A stretch of DNA of 10,460 bases from JBFGCA01 sp041567315 (GTDB lineage Bacteria; Acidobacteriota; Thermoanaerobaculia; Multivoradales; JAHEKO01): NCBI GenBank assembly GCA_041567315.1, contig JBFGCA010000141.1:1-10460 (forward strand), read 5' to 3'. How positions within the stretch are numbered: the first letter of the stretch is position 1; each line of letters begins with the position of its first letter. Below, piece after piece: positions 1 through 6,703 of this stretch. The notes beneath the pieces are model-generated. The model was not told the DNA's origin. It made no database searches and saw only the letters and a list, made by a program, of their open reading frames with translations. The translations under genes were made by a program, and so were the position numbers.

Positions 1-130
1 GGGCGGGGGCGAGGCGGGGCGCGGCCCCGGATCGACAGGCTCCGGCACCCGGGGATTCTACGGGCGGCCGGCCCTCGCCGCCTTGTCTCGGCTGGGGAAT
101 TGCTGCACACTCGGGCACGGTTTGACGACG
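1..130. other. Left-edge region upstream of the xdh operon, no gene recognised
   Basis: This stretch is G-rich at its left end and holds no recognisable gene. The molybdenum-subunit frame is open all the way to the window edge; its first possible start is a TTG at 83, with a second TTG at 122 and an ATG at 131. Another + frame runs from the edge to a TGA at 123-125, so the end of an upstream operon gene here is possible, but the peptide resembles nothing I know. I see no convincing promoter or Shine-Dalgarno sequence. Confidence 0.5.
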
Positions 131-2470
131 ATGCGCTCGATCGGCTCGAGCCCGCCGCGCCCGGACGGGCTGGCCAAGGCCAGCGGCGAGGCCCGCTTCG
201 GCGACGACTTCACGCTGCCCGGGATGCTGTTCGGGGCGACGGTCCGCAGTCCGCACCCGCACGCCGAGATCCGGGCCGTGCGCTGGCGGCCCGAGCTGGC
301 GCCGCCGGGGGCGGTCTGCGTGACGGCGGCGGACCTTCCCGGGCCCAACGCGGTGCGGTTGATCCAGGACGACTGGCCGATCCTCGCCGAGGGGACGACC
401 CGGCACGTCGGTGAGCCGGTGGCGCTGGTGGCGGCGGCCGGCCGGTTGGCGGCGCGGCGGGCGGTGCGCGCGGTCGAGGTCGACTACGAGCCACTGCCGG
501 CGGTGCTCGACCTCGAGCAGGCGGAGGGGAGCGAGTCGCTCTCCGAGCTGACCCTGCGGTGCGGCGATCCCGAAGCCGCCTTCGCAGGCGCCGAGCACGT
601 CGTCGAAGGCGCCTACCGGACCGGCCACCAGGAGCACATCTATATCGAGTGCCAGGTGATGACCGCCTGGTGGGAGGAGGACGGCACGGTGGTAGTGGTG
701 GGGTCGATGCAGTGTCCCTACTACGTCCACAAGTCGGTCTGCTACGCCTTCGGGCTGCCGGCCGATAAGGTGCGGATCAAGGCCTCCGCGGTGGGCGGCG
801 GGTTTGGCGGCAAGGAGGACTACCCCAGCATGATCGCGCTCCACGCGGCGCTGCTGGCGCGCGCTGCCGGCCGGCCGGTGCGGATCGCCTACGATCGCCA
901 CGAGGACATCGTGGGCACCACCAAGCGCCACCCGGCGGTGGTCCGCCTGCGCACCGCGGCCGACGGCGACGGGCACCTCCGGGCGCTCGACGTCGAGCTG
1001 GCGATGGACGGCGGCGCCTATCTGACGCTGTCGCCGGTGGTGCTGTCGCGGGCGGTGCTCCACGCCGGCGGGCCCTACCGCTGTCCCAACGTCCGCGTCC
1101 ACGGGCGGGTGCTGCGCACCCACACGGCCACCAACGGCGCCTTCCGGGGCTTCGGGGCGCCGCAGACCCAGTTCGCGATGGAGCGCCAGATGGACCGTCT
1201 GGCCCGCCACCTGGGCCTCGACCCGCTGGAGATCCGGCGGCGCAACGCGCTGCGCCCCGGCGACCGGCTGCCCACCGGCCAGCGGGTGGCGGACCCGGCG
1301 GCGCTGGCCTGTCTCGAGCGGGTGGAGGCCGAGACCGGCTTCAGCGCCCGCTGGCGCCAGCTCGAGGCCGAGCGCGAAACCGCCGAGGACGGCGAGCCGC
1401 GGCGCGGCGTCGGACTCAGCCTCTACTTCCACGGTGCCGGCTTCACCGGCAACGGCGAGCGCCGCATGCGGTCGCCGGTCGTGGCGCGGCTGGCCGCCGG
1501 CGGCCGGGTCGAGGTGCTGACCGCGATGACCGACATGGGTCAGGGCTGCGCGGTGATCTTCCCGCAGATTGCCGCCGAGGCCGGCGGGCTGACCCCGGAG
1601 CAGCTGCACTTCGTCGAGCCCGACACCGCGCTGGTGCCGGACTCGGGACCGACGGTGGCCTCGCGCACCACCATGGTGGTGGGGGGCACGCTGGCGGCGG
1701 CGGTCCGCGAGCTGTGCGACCGGCTCCTCGACTGGTGGCGCGGGCGTGAGGGTCTCGAAGAGCCGCCCCGGCTGGTCGACGGGGAGGTGCGGGGGCGAAG
1801 CGGCCAGAGCTGGCCGTTCGGCGAGGTGGCCAGCGCGCGTCTCGCCGAGGCCGGGCCGCTCGAAGTGGAGAAGCGCCACGAGCCCCCGGCCTGGCAGTCG
1901 TTCGACGAGACGACCTACCAGGGGACGGCCTACCCGGTCTACGCCTGGGGCGCCGACGTGGTCGAGGTCGAAGTCGACCCCGACACCCTGGAGGTCCGCC
2001 CGCGCCGGGTGACCGTGGTCTGCGAGGTGGGCCGCGCCATCCACCCGACGCTCTGTGCGGGCCAGATCGAAGGCGGGACGCTCCAGGCGCTCGGCTGGGC
2101 GCTGCTCGAGGAGGTCAAGCTCGAGGAGGGGCGGTACCTCAACGACCGACTGGCCACCTACATCATCCCCACCTTCAAGGACAGCCCGCCGATCCGGGTG
2201 CAGCTGCTCGAGCAGCCCTGGGAGGGCGGACCGTTCGGCGCCAAGGGGATCGGCGAGCTGCCGATGGACGGCGGCGCGCCGGCCGCCGCCGCGGCCGTCG
2301 AGAACGCCACCGGGATCGAGGTGGGGGAGATCCCGGCCACCCCCGAGCGGCTGGAGCGCTGGCAGGCGGCCGGCCGGCGGGTGCCGGTACCGGCGGCGGC
2401 GCACCCGGGGTCACGGTCGGGCGTCGGGGCGGCGCCGTCCGCGCCCGGCGCCGCCGAGGAGCCTCGGTGA
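131..2470 (+). CDS. Xanthine dehydrogenase family, molybdopterin-binding subunit
   Basis: This is the catalytic subunit (779 residues) of a three-subunit molybdenum hydroxylase, which probably oxidises hypoxanthine to xanthine and then urate in the cytoplasm. The ATG at 131 is chosen because the usual family opening (IGSSPPRPDGLAKASGEARF) begins at residue 4; TTG starts at 83 and 122 are possible, and no start has a good ribosome site. The sequence shows the hammerhead domain (about 16-125), VGGGFGGKE (221-229), AFRGFG (337-342), DMGQG (468-472) and GAKGIGE (703-709). E229, R339 and E709 match, from memory, bovine XDH E802, R880 and E1261, which bind purine and run catalysis. The CO dehydrogenase AYRCSFR loop is absent. 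Length is normal for a separate molybdenum subunit; the last 30 residues are an Ala/Pro/Gly-rich tail. The stop overlaps the next gene by 4 bases. The exact substrate is inferred from these residues and from the nearby purine genes. Confidence 0.9.
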   Translation: MRSIGSSPPRPDGLAKASGEARFGDDFTLPGMLFGATVRSPHPHAEIRAVRWRPELAPPGAVCVTAADLPGPNAVRLIQDDWPILAEGTTRHVGEPVALVAAAGRLAARRAVRAVEVDYEPLPAVLDLEQAEGSESLSELTLRCGDPEAAFAGAEHVVEGAYRTGHQEHIYIECQVMTAWWEEDGTVVVVGSMQCPYYVHKSVCYAFGLPADKVRIKASAVGGGFGGKEDYPSMIALHAALLARAAGRPVRIAYDRHEDIVGTTKRHPAVVRLRTAADGDGHLRALDVELAMDGGAYLTLSPVVLSRAVLHAGGPYRCPNVRVHGRVLRTHTATNGAFRGFGAPQTQFAMERQMDRLARHLGLDPLEIRRRNALRPGDRLPTGQRVADPAALACLERVEAETGFSARWRQLEAERETAEDGEPRRGVGLSLYFHGAGFTGNGERRMRSPVVARLAAGGRVEVLTAMTDMGQGCAVIFPQIAAEAGGLTPEQLHFVEPDTALVPDSGPTVASRTTMVVGGTLAAAVRELCDRLLDWWRGREGLEEPPRLVDGEVRGRSGQSWPFGEVASARLAEAGPLEVEKRHEPPAWQSFDETTYQGTAYPVYAWGADVVEVEVDPDTLEVRPRRVTVVCEVGRAIHPTLCAGQIEGGTLQALGWALLEEVKLEEGRYLNDRLATYIIPTFKDSPPIRVQLLEQPWEGGPFGAKGIGELPMDGGAPAAAAAVENATGIEVGEIPATPERLERWQAAGRRVPVPAAAHPGSRSGVGAAPSAPGAAEEPR

Positions 2471-2952
2471 AGGTCGGCTTCGAGGTCAACGGCCGGCCGT
2501 GCGAGCTGGACGGGCACCCCATGGAGCGGCTGCTCGACGTGCTCCGCGAGCGGCTGGAGCTGACCGGCACCAAGGAGGGATGCGGCGAGGGCGAGTGCGG
2601 CGCCTGCACGGTGCTGATGGACGGCGAGCCGGTGCTCTCCTGCCTGGTGCCGCTGATCCAGTGCCGCGGGCGGCGGATCGAGACCGTCGAGGGGGTGGCG
2701 GCGGGTCCGGCCCGCCGGTTCCTGGAGGCGTTCGTGGCCGCCGGCGGCGTCCAGTGCGGGGCCTGCACCCCGGGGCTGGTGGTGACCGCCTGGGCGCTGC
2801 TCCAGCGCACGCCGCGCCCGAGCCGGGCGGAGGTCGAGGAGGCGCTGGCCGGCAACCTCTGCCGCTGCACCGGCTACGAGGGCATCCTGCGCTCGCTGGC
2901 GGCGCCCGAGGAGGCGCCGCCGGTGGCGGCCCCCGAGAAGGTGGCGCCGTGA
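2467..2952 (+). CDS. Xanthine dehydrogenase family, 2Fe-2S iron-sulfur subunit
   Basis: This is the electron-transfer subunit (161 residues) of the same enzyme, carrying electrons from the molybdenum centre to FAD. All eight cluster cysteines are present. The N-terminal plant-ferredoxin-like domain has C39, C44, C47 and C59 in the EGCGEGECGACTVL region; the C-terminal helical domain has C97 and C100 (QCGACTPG) and C132 and C134 (LCRCTGYEGI). The length is normal for the family (about 150-170). The GTG start lies inside a GTGA that also contains the stop of the molybdenum subunit, which points to coupled translation. The last 15-20 residues are a Pro/Ala-rich tail beyond the family core. The family (CoxS/XdhC-type small subunit) is certain; the substrate of the complex rests on the large subunit. 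Confidence 0.94.
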   Translation: MKVGFEVNGRPCELDGHPMERLLDVLRERLELTGTKEGCGEGECGACTVLMDGEPVLSCLVPLIQCRGRRIETVEGVAAGPARRFLEAFVAAGGVQCGACTPGLVVTAWALLQRTPRPSRAEVEEALAGNLCRCTGYEGILRSLAAPEEAPPVAAPEKVAP

Positions 2953-3788
2953 CCCGCGGCTGTGCTCCGTCCAGCCTGGCCGAGGCCGTCGACCTGCTGG
3001 CCGCCGACCCGGCGCTGGTGCCGGTGGCGGGCTGCACCGACCTGATGGTCGCCGAGCCCGAAGCACGCGCCGACCTCCCCGGGGTGATCGACGTGCTGGA
3101 ACTCCCCGAGCTCCGCGGCGTCCGCTGGGTCGACGGGGTGCTCGAGATCGGCGCCGCCACCAGCTTCGCCACGCTGCGGCGGACGCCGGCGGTGATCGAG
3201 ACCTTCCCGGCCCTCGCCGCCGCGGCGGCGGTGGTGGGCGGCTGGCAGATCCAGAACCGGGCGACCCTGGGCGGCAACGTCGCCAACGCCAGCCCGGCCG
3301 GCGACTCGCTGCCCGTGCTGCTGGCGCTCGACGCCGAGGTGGTGGCGGCGTCGGCCGCCGGCGAGCGGGTGATCCCCTACCGCCAGTTCCACGTCGGCTA
3401 CCGGCGGACCGCGCTGCGCCCGGGCGAGCTGATCGCCCGGCTGCGGCTGCCCCGGCCGCCGGCCGGCAGCGTCCAGCGCTTCCGCAAGGTCGGGACCCGC
3501 GAGGCGCAGGCGATCAGCAAGGTGGTGGTGGCGCTGCTGGCGCGTGTGGAGGACGGGCGGGTCGCCGAGCTGCGGCTGGCGGCGGGAAGCGTCGCGCCGG
3601 TGCCGGTGCGGTTGCCCACGGTCGAGGCCGAGGTCGCCGGGCGGCCCGCCGGGGCCGAGACCGCGGCGCTGGCCGGGCGGCTGGCGGCGGCGGCGGTCGA
3701 CCCGATCGACGACGTGCGCTCGACCGCCCGTTACCGACGCTTCGCCCTCGAACGGGTGGTCCGCCGGCTGCTCCTCGAGCTGCGCTGA
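2949..3788 (+). CDS. Xanthine dehydrogenase family, FAD-binding subunit
   Basis: This is the flavin subunit (279 residues), which takes electrons from the 2Fe-2S clusters and passes them to an acceptor such as NAD+. It has the FAD_binding_5 fold: the first pyrophosphate-binding loop is VAGCTDLMV (26-34), and the second signature is QIQNRATLGGNVANASPAGD (100-119). The C-terminal CO-dehydrogenase flavoprotein domain covers roughly 175-278. The GTG start at 2949 overlaps the previous stop in a GTGA, as at the junction before it. In the first loop a Cys (C29) stands where the family usually has Gly (AGGTDL). The length is typical (270-300). It is the last gene of the operon; a GC-rich hairpin follows 14 bases after the stop. 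The natural electron acceptor cannot be read from the sequence. Confidence 0.92.
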   Translation: MTRGCAPSSLAEAVDLLAADPALVPVAGCTDLMVAEPEARADLPGVIDVLELPELRGVRWVDGVLEIGAATSFATLRRTPAVIETFPALAAAAAVVGGWQIQNRATLGGNVANASPAGDSLPVLLALDAEVVAASAAGERVIPYRQFHVGYRRTALRPGELIARLRLPRPPAGSVQRFRKVGTREAQAISKVVVALLARVEDGRVAELRLAAGSVAPVPVRLPTVEAEVAGRPAGAETAALAGRLAAAAVDPIDDVRSTARYRRFALERVVRRLLLELR

Positions 3789-3802
3789 CGAAGGCCGGTC
3801 GG

Positions 3803-3826
3803 GGCCGCGCGAGGTCTCTCGCGGCC
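3803..3826 (+). terminator. Candidate hairpin after the xdh operon
   Basis: GGCCG (3803-3807) plus CGAG (3810-3813) pair with CTCG (3818-3821) plus CGGCC (3822-3826). This gives a 9-bp GC-rich stem with a 2-base bulge and a 4-base loop, 14 bases past the FAD-subunit stop. No T run follows, so it may be a weak or Rho-aided terminator or only a 3' end stabiliser. Confidence 0.4.
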
Positions 3827-4026
3827 GTCGCTGGGAGTGGGCGACCCGACTGCGGCGCCGCCGCCGGGCCGCGCTGTGCCCAATCTCACACCAGCCCAGC
3901 GGAGTGCGTTACTGCCGCCGCCGGCCACCGGCCCTAACCTGTCCGGCAAGAGGTTGCGGGTGAAGTTGCTGGCGAGACTTGGGGGGGTCCTGACGACGAG
4001 TTGAACGACTGACCAGGAGGTGCTCG

Positions 4027-4932
4027 ATGCCCCAGCCGACGCCGTCCCTCCTCACCGTCTTCTTCCTGGTGCTGGCACCGGCGGCAAGCCTTTTCGCCCA
4101 GCAGGGCTGGGACGGCGACGACTTCCTGATCAGCGGTTTCCTGAGCAACAACGTCGCGGTCTTCGACGCCGACCTGAGCTTCAAGGGCCACCTCGACCCC
4201 GGTTTCGTCAACCCCACCGGTCTCGACTTCCTGCCGGGCGGCGGGCTGTTGGCGACCGCCTACTCGCTGGAGGTCCGCGAGTACTCGCCCTCGGGGGCTG
4301 CCCTGTTCGGCTTCTCCGATCCCGATCTCGGAGCCCCCGCCGACCTCAAGGCCGGCGGCCTCCTGCTGGACGTTCGCGGCGAGCCGCTGCAGCTGGTCTA
4401 CGTCGCCACCCAGGACGGCGCGCTCAGGGTGCGCGAGTTCGACATGAACGGGGTCTCGCGGCGCAGCATGGGCAACGTGCGGGGCAGCAGCCTGGCGATG
4501 CTGCCGGGTAACCGCCTGTGGGCCGGAGGGTTCGGCGAGCGCATCGAGATGCTCAACGCCGGCACCGGCCGCCGGGTGGCCTCGATCGTCTACGACAACG
4601 GCCAGCTGTCGGCGGTCAGCATGACCTACAGCGCGGCCAGCGACACCGTGCTGCTGGCCGACTGGGTGACCGGCAAAGTCTTCGAGCGGGCCCGCAGCGG
4701 GGCGTTCGTGCGGGTCTTCGTGGCGCCGATGGCCCTTCGTCCCATCGGCGTCACCCGCGGTCCCGGCGGCGACGTGCTGGCGGTGGACTTCGCGCGCGAC
4801 TCGGTGTTCCGCTGGCGCGCCGACGGTGTCTTCGTCAGCGAGACACCGCTGGGGGTGGTCGTGGACGGGCCCTTCGGCCTGGTGTGGGCCGGCAACTCGG
4901 CCGCGGCCGCGGCCCCGGCCGCCGGCCGTTAG
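4027..4932 (+). CDS. Secreted beta-propeller-like protein of unknown function
   Basis: This 301-residue protein has a likely signal peptide (hydrophobic core about 8-20, probable cleavage after SLFA at 24), so it should act in the periplasm or outside the cell. The n-region (MPQPTPSLLT) has no Lys or Arg, which is unusual for a Sec signal. The mature part repeats short beta-strand units with a gene-long rhythm, for example NPTGLDFLPGGGLLATAY (62-79), SSLAMLPGNRLWAGGF (154-169), RPIGVTRGPGGDVLAVDF (238-255) and DGPFGLVWAGN (280-290). This pattern is like NHL/SMP-30-type propellers. No catalytic residues, cysteines or cell-surface anchor are visible; the end is an Ala/Pro-rich tail. The start is firm: AGGAGG at 4015-4020, 6 bases before ATG. 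It lies 238 bases after the xdh operon and tail to tail with adenine deaminase. The fold is inferred and the ligand is unknown. Confidence 0.8.
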   Translation: MPQPTPSLLTVFFLVLAPAASLFAQQGWDGDDFLISGFLSNNVAVFDADLSFKGHLDPGFVNPTGLDFLPGGGLLATAYSLEVREYSPSGAALFGFSDPDLGAPADLKAGGLLLDVRGEPLQLVYVATQDGALRVREFDMNGVSRRSMGNVRGSSLAMLPGNRLWAGGFGERIEMLNAGTGRRVASIVYDNGQLSAVSMTYSAASDTVLLADWVTGKVFERARSGAFVRVFVAPMALRPIGVTRGPGGDVLAVDFARDSVFRWRADGVFVSETPLGVVVDGPFGLVWAGNSAAAAAPAAGR

Positions 4933-4937
4933 CGGCC
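4917..4937. terminator. Candidate bidirectional hairpin between convergent genes
   Basis: GGCCGC (4917-4922) can pair with GCGGCC (4932-4937). Alternatively GGCCG (4924-4928) pairs with CGGCC (4933-4937) around a TTAG loop. The structure contains the stop codon of the propeller gene and lies just past the end of adenine deaminase, so it would be formed in both transcripts. Neither side has a T run, so its terminator role is uncertain. Confidence 0.3.
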
Positions 4938-4939
4938 CG

Positions 4940-6646
4940 TCAGTCGACCCACAGCGGGACCAGCTCGAAGCGTTCCACGTCCACCAGCCCCTGGTCGGTG
5001 AGCTTGAGCGAGGGGATGACCTCGAGCGCCAGGAAGCTCATCGCCATGAACGGGTCATGGAGCGGCGAGCCCAGTTCGCGGGCGGCGGCGAGGACCGCGT
5101 CGAGCCGCGTCCGTACCTGCTCGACCGGCTCGTCGACCATCAGACCGGCAATCGGCAGCGGCAGCTCGCCGAGCACCGCCTCGCCGGCCGCCGCCACCAT
5201 GCCGCCGCCGAGCGCCGCCGCCCGGCGGGCGGCGGTCCACATCGACTCGTCGTCGGCGCCGACCACTACCAGGTTGTGGTGGTCGTGGGCCACCGAGGAG
5301 GCGAGGGCGCCCTGCCGCAGCCCGATGCCGCGCACGAAGCCCTTGCCGACCGCGCCCGAGGCGCGGTGGCGCTCGATGACCGCCATCTTGAGCAGGTCGC
5401 GCCCGGGGCCGGCGTGCGCGAGACCGCCGGCGGTGGGCACCTCGAGCCGCAGGTGCTCGGTGACCAGCTGATCGGGGACCACGCCGATTACCCGCGCCCG
5501 CCCGCCGTCGGCCGGGATCCGGAAGTCGACCCGGTCCCAGGCCACGTTCATGGTGCCGCGCAGCGGGTGCCCCTCGTGATCAGGGCGCGGCACCGCCATC
5601 CGCCCGTCCTTCGCCACCAGCCGGCCGCCGCGAATCACCAGGTGGGGCTCCGGCCGTTGGAGATCGCGGAAGGCCACCAGGTCGGCGCGGCTGCCGGGGA
5701 CGATGGCGCCGCGGTCGTGGAGCCGGAAGTAGGCGGCGGGGTTGCAGGTCGCCAGGCGAATGGCGGTGACCGGGTCGAGACCCTCGGCGATCGCCGTCCG
5801 CACCATGTGGTCGATGTGTCCGTGGTCGAGGAGGTCGGCCGGCTGCCGGTCGTCGGTGCAGAAGCAGATGCGGTGCTGGTTGTGCGGCTTCACCAGCGGC
5901 AGCAGGGTCACCAGGTTGCGGGCGTTGGTGGCCTCGCGGAGGAAGATCGTCATCCCCAGGCGGAGCTTCTCGCGCGCCTCCTCGACCGTCGTGCACTCGT
6001 GGTCCGAGCGGATGCCGGCGGCGACGTAGGCGGCGAGCTGCTTGCCGCCGAGGCCGGGGCAATGCCCGTCGAGCACCAGGTCGGCGTAGCCGCGCAGCTT
6101 GTCGAGGACCTCCGGATCGCCCTGCACCACGCCCGGGAAGTTCATCACCTCGGCCAGGCCCAGCACCCAGGGGTCGGAGCGGAAGGAGGCCAGGTCGTAG
6201 CTGCGCAGGATGGCGCCGTTGGTCTCCATGTGGGTGGCGGGCACGCAGGAGGGGGCCATCACGAACATGCTGAGCGGACCGGCCTTGGCGCTCTCGAACA
6301 TGAAGCGGATGCCGTCGAGGCCGAGCACGTTGGCGATCTCGTGCGGGTCGGTGACCACCGTGGTGGTGCCCCGCGGCACGACCGCCCGCGCGAACTCGGC
6401 CGGCGGCATCAGGCTGCTCTCGACGTGGACGTGGGCGTCGATGAAGCCGGGCGCCAGGAAGGCGCCCTCGAGGTCGAGAGTGCGCTCCGCACGGTAGTCG
6501 CCGAGCCCGACGATCCACGAGCGCACGATGGCCACCCGGGTGGGGTAGATCTCGCCGCTCAGCACGTCGACCAGCCGCACGTTGTCGAGCAGCAGGTCGG
6601 CCGGCGCGTCGCCGCGCGCGTAGCGGATGAGGTTGTCGAGCTCCAC
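4940..6646 (-). CDS. ade: Adenine deaminase
   Basis: This enzyme (568 residues) hydrolyses adenine to hypoxanthine and ammonia in the cytoplasm. It belongs to the amidohydrolase-type Ade/AdeC family, not the adenosine-deaminase-like type. Metal-site motifs are intact: PGFIDAHVHVESS (66-78, with H72 and H74), DPHEIANV (100-107), E166 in GLAEVMNFPG, DGHCPGL (193-199), SDHE (214-217) and FCTDD (262-266). The C-terminal adenine-deaminase domain (about 390-560) is complete, including SVAHDHHNLVVVG and the closing MSFLALEVIPSLKLTD segment. Length matches the family (about 570-600). The GTG start at 6646 has AGGGGA (6651-6656 on the opposite strand) 4 bases ahead. It lies 57 bases downstream of the purine permease on the same strand, so the two are probably co-transcribed: import, then deamination. 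Its product is a substrate for the XDH encoded by the facing operon. Confidence 0.95.
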   Translation of the reverse strand: MELDNLIRYARGDAPADLLLDNVRLVDVLSGEIYPTRVAIVRSWIVGLGDYRAERTLDLEGAFLAPGFIDAHVHVESSLMPPAEFARAVVPRGTTTVVTDPHEIANVLGLDGIRFMFESAKAGPLSMFVMAPSCVPATHMETNGAILRSYDLASFRSDPWVLGLAEVMNFPGVVQGDPEVLDKLRGYADLVLDGHCPGLGGKQLAAYVAAGIRSDHECTTVEEAREKLRLGMTIFLREATNARNLVTLLPLVKPHNQHRICFCTDDRQPADLLDHGHIDHMVRTAIAEGLDPVTAIRLATCNPAAYFRLHDRGAIVPGSRADLVAFRDLQRPEPHLVIRGGRLVAKDGRMAVPRPDHEGHPLRGTMNVAWDRVDFRIPADGGRARVIGVVPDQLVTEHLRLEVPTAGGLAHAGPGRDLLKMAVIERHRASGAVGKGFVRGIGLRQGALASSVAHDHHNLVVVGADDESMWTAARRAAALGGGMVAAAGEAVLGELPLPIAGLMVDEPVEQVRTRLDAVLAAARELGSPLHDPFMAMSFLALEVIPSLKLTDQGLVDVERFELVPLWVD

Positions 6647-6649
6647 CGC

Positions 6650-6677
6650 GTCCCCTGGAGATCGGGTCCCTGGAAGA
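6650..6677 (-). repeat. Imperfect direct repeat before the adenine deaminase start
   Basis: On the + strand GTCCCCTGGAGA (6650-6661) is followed 4 bases later by GTCCCTGGAAGA (6666-6677). On the coding strand both copies carry a purine-rich AGGGGAC or AGGGAC, so the proximal copy is the ribosome site and the other is an imperfect duplicate of it. It is short and may be chance. Confidence 0.4.
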
Positions 6678-6703
6678 CCGAGCGGCGATTCTAACCGGGA
6701 CGG

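Noticed and set aside
1..22. G-rich edge as a possible G-quadruplex
   Set aside because: Only three runs of three or more G are visible and the context is cut off; the whole window is GC-rich.
2055..2948. Long in-frame upstream extension of the FAD subunit
   Set aside because: The 298 residues before GTG 2949 are Arg-rich shadow of the molybdenum and iron-sulfur genes; the FAD domain begins directly after GTG 2949.
3954..3982. Promoter for the propeller gene (TTGCGG with a -10 17 bases on)
   Set aside because: The -10 position reads ACTTGG, which is too far from consensus to support.
4826..6694. 622-residue + strand frame opposite adenine deaminase
   Set aside because: His/Val/Gly/Gln-rich antisense translation of a well-conserved enzyme; no motif and no ribosome site.
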